Assembly: GCA_902475645.1 (NCBI GenBank)
Contig: CABSAH010000014.1
Span: 1-18,043 of the forward strand
Source: an uncultured Christensenellaceae bacterium
GTDB lineage: Bacteria; Bacillota; Clostridia; Christensenellales; CAG-138
Direction: 5' to 3'
Length of the DNA: 18,043 nt
The notes beneath the pieces were generated by a model, which did no database searches, was not told the DNA's origin, and saw only the letters and a list, made by a program, of their open reading frames with translations. Below, one piece after another: positions 14,625 through 18,043 of this stretch; positions within the stretch are counted from its first letter, which is position 1, and every line of letters begins with the position of its first letter. The translations under genes and the position numbers were made by a program.

Positions 14625-15103
14625 TATTTATGATACGGCTCGTTATTGTTTATTTTGAACGCGCGGTATATCTGTTCGGCGAGCATAACGCGGAAGAGCT
14701 GATGTGGGAACGTCATATCGCTGAACGAAAGCAGCATATCCGCGCGGCGCTTAACGCTTGCGTGCAGCCCGAAGGAGCCGCCTATTATGAACACCATGCG
14801 GCTTTTGCCCGCAAGCATGGCGGCGCTTATATGCGCGGCAAACGCCTCGCTCGTCAGCTTTTTGCCCTCTATGCATAATGCCGTAACGTGGTCACGCTCG
14901 TCCGTTTTGCTAAGCAGCCTTTCGCCCTCGCTTGCAAGTATGCGCTCCTTTTCGGCGGCGCTCAGGCCCTCCGGCGCTTTTTCCTCCGCAACCTCAATAA
15001 CCTCCGCCGCGGCGTAGCGCCCCATGCGCTTTATAAGCTCCGCCATGGCGTCGCGGTAAAAGACTTCCTTTATTTTGCCCACGCAAACAATGCGTATTGT
15101 CAT
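14624..15103 (-). CDS. rlmH: 23S rRNA (pseudouridine-1915-N3)-methyltransferase RlmH
   Basis: A 159-residue SPOUT-class methyltransferase, the usual RlmH length. It methylates N3 of pseudouridine 1915 in helix 69 of 23S rRNA on assembled ribosomes. The diagnostic segments are present: the N-terminal IRIVCVGKIKEVFYRDA, the SAM-binding FIIGGSFGL near residues 105-113, and the C-terminal signature MTFPHQLFRVMLAEQIYRA ending in NNNEPYHK. It lies 9 bases after the walJ-type gene on the same strand, an order common in Firmicutes, and is the last gene of the operon that begins with the chromate transporter pair. Confidence 0.97.
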   Translation of the reverse strand: MTIRIVCVGKIKEVFYRDAMAELIKRMGRYAAAEVIEVAEEKAPEGLSAAEKERILASEGERLLSKTDERDHVTALCIEGKKLTSEAFAAHISAAMLAGKSRMVFIIGGSFGLHASVKRRADMLLSFSDMTFPHQLFRVMLAEQIYRAFKINNNEPYHK

Positions 15104-15112
15104 ATGCGCTCC

Positions 15113-15922
15113 TTATATTTCGTACATCCTGCCTATTTTGCCGCGGTGCGCCACATCCAGCGCAAAATCGCCGTCCGGTATATCCGCCTGCCTAAGCCCC
15201 TGGCGCACGGTTTCAAGCGCAAGGGATTCCATGTTATTCTCCCCGCTAAGGTGCCCCAATATGGCGCGGTGTACGCCCGTTTGATAAAGCTTTATAAGTG
15301 CGGACGCGCAATCGTCGTTTGAAAGATGGCCGTATTCGCTCAATATGCGGCGCTTCAGCGGATACGGATACGGCCCTACCTTCAGCATATCCACGTCGTG
15401 ATTAGCCTCCATAAGCACCAAATCGCTCCCGCCGGCGCAGGAGAGCAGCCGCTCGTCAAAGCGGCCCATATCCGTCATTACCGAAACGTGCTTATTCCCG
15501 CAGCCAAGCGTAAACCCCACGCTCTCCGCCGCGTCGTGCGGCGTTGGAAAGGTAAGCACGTTCATCCGCTTTATAAAAAAATCGCACCCCGTAACGAATA
15601 CGCGCGCCATGCCCTCGCCAAGCTTGCCTATTATGGGCGCCATTGCGCGGAACGTGCCTTCGTTTGCGTATACGGGAATATGATAGCGCCTGCTCAGTAT
15701 GCCCACGCCCCTTGTATGGTCGCTGTGGTCATGGGTAACGAGTATTGCGTCTATCGTATTGAGCGGAACGTCTATTTCCGCCATTGCCTTTGCCGCCGTG
15801 CTTCCCGCAAAGCCGCAGTCTATCAATACGCGCGCGCCGCCGCCCTCGGCAAAAAGCATATTGCCCGAGGAGCCGCTGTACACCGGGCAAAAGCGGAACA
15901 CGCCTTCATTAACCTCACTCAT
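15113..15922 (-). CDS. walJ: MBL-fold metallo-hydrolase, WalJ/YycJ type
   Basis: A 269-residue metallo-beta-lactamase-fold protein. The THDHSDH motif (residues 63-69) binds the metal pair; further ligands are likely H129 (PTPHDAA), D151 (MTDMG) and a C-terminal histidine in the GHLSGENN region. WalJ/YycJ proteins are linked to cell-wall homeostasis and to exonuclease-like activity in Firmicutes and usually sit by walRK; here the partner is rlmH and no walRK is in view. Its start codon overlaps the stop of the upstream chromate transporter gene by 4 bases (ATGA), showing translational coupling. The family call is sure; the symbol is by similarity. Confidence 0.9.
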   Translation of the reverse strand: MSEVNEGVFRFCPVYSGSSGNMLFAEGGGARVLIDCGFAGSTAAKAMAEIDVPLNTIDAILVTHDHSDHTRGVGILSRRYHIPVYANEGTFRAMAPIIGKLGEGMARVFVTGCDFFIKRMNVLTFPTPHDAAESVGFTLGCGNKHVSVMTDMGRFDERLLSCAGGSDLVLMEANHDVDMLKVGPYPYPLKRRILSEYGHLSNDDCASALIKLYQTGVHRAILGHLSGENNMESLALETVRQGLRQADIPDGDFALDVAHRGKIGRMYEI

Positions 15923-16491
15923 AGCTTAAATATTATCCCCACCGCCGCCGCAAGCGCAATGAAATAAAGCGGATGCAGCTTTTTAAGCGGCTTTATATTC
16001 GTCAATATCATAGTCAGCGCAAAAACCGCCGCCGCGCCCACGTTGAACACCGCCGCTATGCCGCCCGATGCAAAGGCGGAAAAATTGAACAGCACTATTG
16101 ATATCACTCCCCACGCCGCCGCGGCAATAAGGCCGGTGGCCGCGGGTCTAAGCCCGCCGAAGGCGGAGGCGACGTATTTGCTTTGGCTGAACCGGCTGAG
16201 CATTTTTGATATAACGAGTATTATTATAAAGCTCGGCAGCACCTCCGAAACGCTGGCTATTATCGCCCCCGGCACGCCTGCGGCATTGTAGCCCGCATAC
16301 GTTGCGCAGTTTATGCCAAGCGGCCCGGGCGTGGATTCGGATACGGCTATCATGTTGGCAAGCTGCTCCTGCGTAAGCCACGGGAAGCGCTCCGCCATGT
16401 TGCCCAAAAACGGCAATGTTGCCATGCCGCCGCCTATTGCAAAAAGGCCCGTTTTGAAAAACTCCCAGAACAGGGTAAAATATATGCTCAT
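15919..16491 (-). CDS. Chromate transporter family protein, second half-size subunit
   Basis: A 190-residue membrane protein of the CHR (ChrA) family, short-chain type, with about five or six helices. Seen directly are the N-terminal GLFAIGGGMATLPFL motif and STPGPLGINCATYAGY, the paired signatures of each ChrA half. The gene overlaps the preceding CHR gene by 4 bases (ATGA) and the following walJ-type gene by 4 bases. Short-chain CHR proteins usually occur as adjacent pairs that act together, equivalent to one long ChrA. The true substrate in anaerobes may be another anion rather than chromate. Confidence 0.9.
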   Translation of the reverse strand: MSIYFTLFWEFFKTGLFAIGGGMATLPFLGNMAERFPWLTQEQLANMIAVSESTPGPLGINCATYAGYNAAGVPGAIIASVSEVLPSFIIILVISKMLSRFSQSKYVASAFGGLRPAATGLIAAAAWGVISIVLFNFSAFASGGIAAVFNVGAAAVFALTMILTNIKPLKKLHPLYFIALAAAVGIIFKL

Positions 16492-17045
16492 TTCTTTTCA
16501 CCCCGCCCTGCGAATATGCCCAATATTGCCGCGCCGAGCACGGGGAACACGGGCGAAATATCAAATATCACCGTAAGCGCAAACGCCGCCGCCGCAAGCA
16601 GAAGGCCGAACCAATCGCGCACGTTGCTTTTGCACAGGCGGATTACCGCGTTTATCATAAGCGCGCATACCGCCGCGCGTATGCCCGCAAACGCATGGAT
16701 AACATACGGATTATCCGCAAAGCCGTCCAGCACGGCGGCAATTACAAGTATTATAGCAATGCTCGGGCATATAACGCCAAGCGTTGCAACAGCCGCGCCC
16801 AACGTGCCGCGCTGCTTGCTGCCAACAAACGTTGCGGTATTCACGGCAATTATGCCGGGGGTGCATTGGCCTATGGCAAAATAATCGGTCAATTCATCCG
16901 TATTCACCCAGCCGAACCGCTGCACGCATTCGCGCTCCAGCATGGGCAGCATCGCCACGCCCCCGCCGAACGTAAGCGCGCCTACACGCGCAAACGCCAG
17001 AAACAAATCGATAAGCCGTGTTGACGGCTTTTCAGCCTTTTCCAT
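16488..17045 (-). CDS. Chromate transporter family protein, first half-size subunit
   Basis: A 185-residue CHR-family membrane protein. The signatures are GALTFGGGVAMLPML and CTPGIIAVNTATFVG, the counterpart motifs to those of the downstream subunit. The ATG at 17045 was chosen because AAGGAG lies 7 bases upstream, and the segment before the first helix then is short and polar; a start at 17087 has no such site. It is the first gene of a four-gene operon with an excellent promoter upstream. It pairs with the following subunit, each carrying one half of the ChrA repeat, probably as a heterodimer. The substrate is inferred only by family name. Confidence 0.9.
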   Translation of the reverse strand: MEKAEKPSTRLIDLFLAFARVGALTFGGGVAMLPMLERECVQRFGWVNTDELTDYFAIGQCTPGIIAVNTATFVGSKQRGTLGAAVATLGVICPSIAIILVIAAVLDGFADNPYVIHAFAGIRAAVCALMINAVIRLCKSNVRDWFGLLLAAAAFALTVIFDISPVFPVLGAAILGIFAGRGEKK

Positions 17046-17105
17046 TCTTTTTCTCCTTACTGCGGCACTCAGGCCGCCCTTTCCCATATATTATTCACGC
17101 TCTAT

Positions 17106-17134
17106 ATTCTATACTTAGCGGCTTTGCGCGTCAA
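17106..17134 (-). promoter_or_regulatory. Promoter of the chromate transporter-walJ-rlmH operon
   Basis: Minus strand: TTGACG (17134-17129), 17-base spacer, TAGAAT (17111-17106), 61 bases before the ATG at 17045. Confidence 0.7.
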
Positions 17135-17158
17135 TACGCCGCAAATAACGGGGAACAT

Positions 17159-17192
17159 AAAAAACGCCCCCGTGCGGATACACGGAAGCGTT
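17159..17192 (-). terminator. Terminator of the HdeD/DUF308 gene
   Basis: On the minus strand a 12-bp stem (17192-17181 with 17174-17163, two G-T pairs) around a 6-base loop is followed by TTTT. It starts about 50 bases after the stop codon and lies before the promoter of the chromate transporter operon. Confidence 0.8.
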
Positions 17193-17242
17193 GTGAACAT
17201 CGTGCTTTGGCCGACGGTCTTGCCCGCCTATGCGCTTAATGC

Positions 17243-17776
17243 TTATTCCTCCGCCATTTTCTTTGCGAAAATAACGCTTATTATGTTCATTATGCCGTCT
17301 ATCATCATGCATACGCCCATAACCGTTGTAGCCGCCGCCGCGCTCTTTATGGGGTTGAACAGCATGACCACGCCCGCTGCCAGCATGACGAACGCAAATA
17401 CCATTACGGGTATATAACGCTTTAAGCCGTAGCGCATCATGTTGAAGGATAGCTGCATCCTGAGTATGCTGTCCGATATAACCGCTATGCCCAGCACAAC
17501 GCCGAATATGGCAACAACGGCCTTGGCGCAGATTATCATAAGTATGCCGCCAACCGTGGACGCAACGCCGAGCGCAAGCCCCATGCCCGTGAACATATAG
17601 CCCGTATCCGCGGCAAAATAGCGCACAATGTGGTATATGCCGAACAGCGTGAGCGCCGCGCCCAAAATATAGCATATCACCATGCGGGAGCCTATCGGCC
17701 ACAGAATTTGGATAAGGCCCAGCACTATATAGGTTATGGAAATAGCCAAAAGGGTGTTTCTGAATGCCTTGCTCAT
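17243..17776 (-). CDS. HdeD/DUF308 family membrane protein
   Basis: A 177-residue membrane protein with about six helices arranged as three helix pairs. The SITYIVLGLIQILWP opening, the central GLALGVASTVGGILMII segment and the later VMLAAGVVMLFNP segment match the repeated short motif of HdeD-like DUF308 proteins. E. coli HdeD is linked to acid resistance at high cell density, but that role is not established for Firmicutes homologues. The ATG is preceded by GGGAGG with 8 bases spacing. It stands alone between rpmE and the chromate transporter operon, with its own terminator. Confidence 0.85.
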   Translation of the reverse strand: MSKAFRNTLLAISITYIVLGLIQILWPIGSRMVICYILGAALTLFGIYHIVRYFAADTGYMFTGMGLALGVASTVGGILMIICAKAVVAIFGVVLGIAVISDSILRMQLSFNMMRYGLKRYIPVMVFAFVMLAAGVVMLFNPIKSAAAATTVMGVCMMIDGIMNIISVIFAKKMAEE

Positions 17777-17799
17777 TGTTTATACCTCCCATATTGATA

Positions 17800-17829
17800 A
17801 TTATATTTTACCCAATGCAGGCGGCTCAT
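17800..17829 (-). promoter_or_regulatory. Candidate promoter of the HdeD/DUF308 gene
   Basis: Minus strand: perfect TATAAT (17805-17800) with a weak -35, ATGAGC (17829-17824), at 18 bases. A second possible -10, TAAAAT, lies about 45 bases further upstream. Confidence 0.4.
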
Positions 17830-17887
17830 TCAATATGCAGCGCGCTTATTTTACCCTAATTTGACCCTTCCTTCACATTTTTTGCGC

Positions 17888-17924
17888 AAAAAAAGAACGA
17901 ACGGCTCGTAAGAACCGCCCGCCC
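17888..17924 (-). terminator. Terminator of rpmE
   Basis: On the minus strand a 13-bp stem (17924-17912 with 17907-17895, several G-T pairs), a 4-base loop and seven T, about 40 bases after the rpmE stop. Confidence 0.85.
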
Positions 17925-17963
17925 CTTTTAACGCATTGATTGTGCTTCCCGTAAGCCTGGCTA

Positions 17964-18043
17964 TCAGTTGATGCCGTAACGCTTCTTGAAGCGGTCCACA
18001 CGTCCGCCGGTATCTACCAGCTTCTGCCTGCCGGTATAGAACG
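17964..18043 (-). CDS. rpmE: 50S ribosomal protein L31, C-terminal part
   Basis: Too short for a usual ORF list because the window ends inside it; 26 residues are visible on the minus strand and end in TGA. The segments FYTGRQKLVDTGGRV and DRFKKRYGIN are the conserved L31 C-terminus, a small protein of the large ribosomal subunit that bridges to the small subunit. The zinc-binding cysteines that tell the C+ from the C- form lie further upstream and are not in view. A terminator follows. The stated end is the window edge. Confidence 0.95.
   Translation of the reverse strand, partial: FYTGRQKLVDTGGRVDRFKKRYGIN

Noticed and set aside
15326..15967. A 213-codon plus-strand open frame opposite the walJ-type gene
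   Set aside because: Shadow of a gene with intact metal-binding motif; no start site or family features.
1..18043. CRISPR arrays, insertion sequences, prophage genes, tRNA and rRNA genes
   Set aside because: Looked for by eye; no regular direct repeats with spacers, transposase or integrase motifs, or tRNA-like clover-leaf sequences were recognised. A tool-based scan (tRNAscan-SE, Infernal) would be decisive.

Overview
The window reads as chromosomal DNA of an uncultured, probably gut-type, Bacillota bacterium of class Clostridia. The support is the gene types (solo LytTR regulator plus DUF3021 protein, WalJ/YycJ hydrolase, RlmH, AgrA/AgrC-like pair, SpoIID domain, short-chain chromate transporter pair), strong purine-rich Shine-Dalgarno sites, TATAAT-type -10 boxes and many intrinsic terminators. 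Isoleucine is often ATA in a moderately GC-rich background. This placement is inference; no rRNA or taxonomic marker allows more. No phage, IS element, CRISPR array, tRNA or rRNA was recognised.

Layout. 1-546 (+): 3' end of an acetyl-CoA acetyltransferase with its terminator. 643-2497 (+): a TraX-family membrane protein and a sugar-phosphate-type nucleotidyltransferase, each with a promoter-like sequence. 2603-3616 (+): a LytTR regulator and DUF3021 membrane protein operon. 3672-4272 (+): a small orphan lipoprotein. 4279-6430 (-): a radical SAM protein with extra C-terminal cysteines and a TetR-type regulator upstream, each with its own promoter. 6439-8542 (-): a GHKL/AgrC-like histidine kinase and LytTR response regulator in overlapping frames. 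8463-8748 holds no clear gene but has the kinase promoter and a run of stem-loops.

8749-13174 (-): a two-gene unit with a near-consensus promoter. It encodes a strongly diverged glycerate-kinase-like protein with an unassigned N-terminal domain, then a secreted SpoIID/LytB-domain protein with six SH3b repeats. Divergent from it (+, 13196-14624) lie an HD-domain hydrolase and a permuted NlpC/P60-like (YiiX-type) protein, closed by a strong terminator. 14624-17134 (-): a tightly packed operon of two half-size chromate transporters, WalJ-type metallo-hydrolase and RlmH, with 4-base overlaps at two junctions. 17159-17829 (-): an HdeD/DUF308 membrane protein. 17888-18043 (-): the 3' end of rpmE (ribosomal protein L31) and its terminator.

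Most of the window is ordinary accessory and housekeeping content. The strongest candidates for something undescribed are the glycerate-kinase-like protein, whose hallmark motifs are replaced and which is co-transcribed with a cell-wall enzyme, and the structured segment at 8639-8735, which may be a small RNA. Neither is proven by sequence alone.
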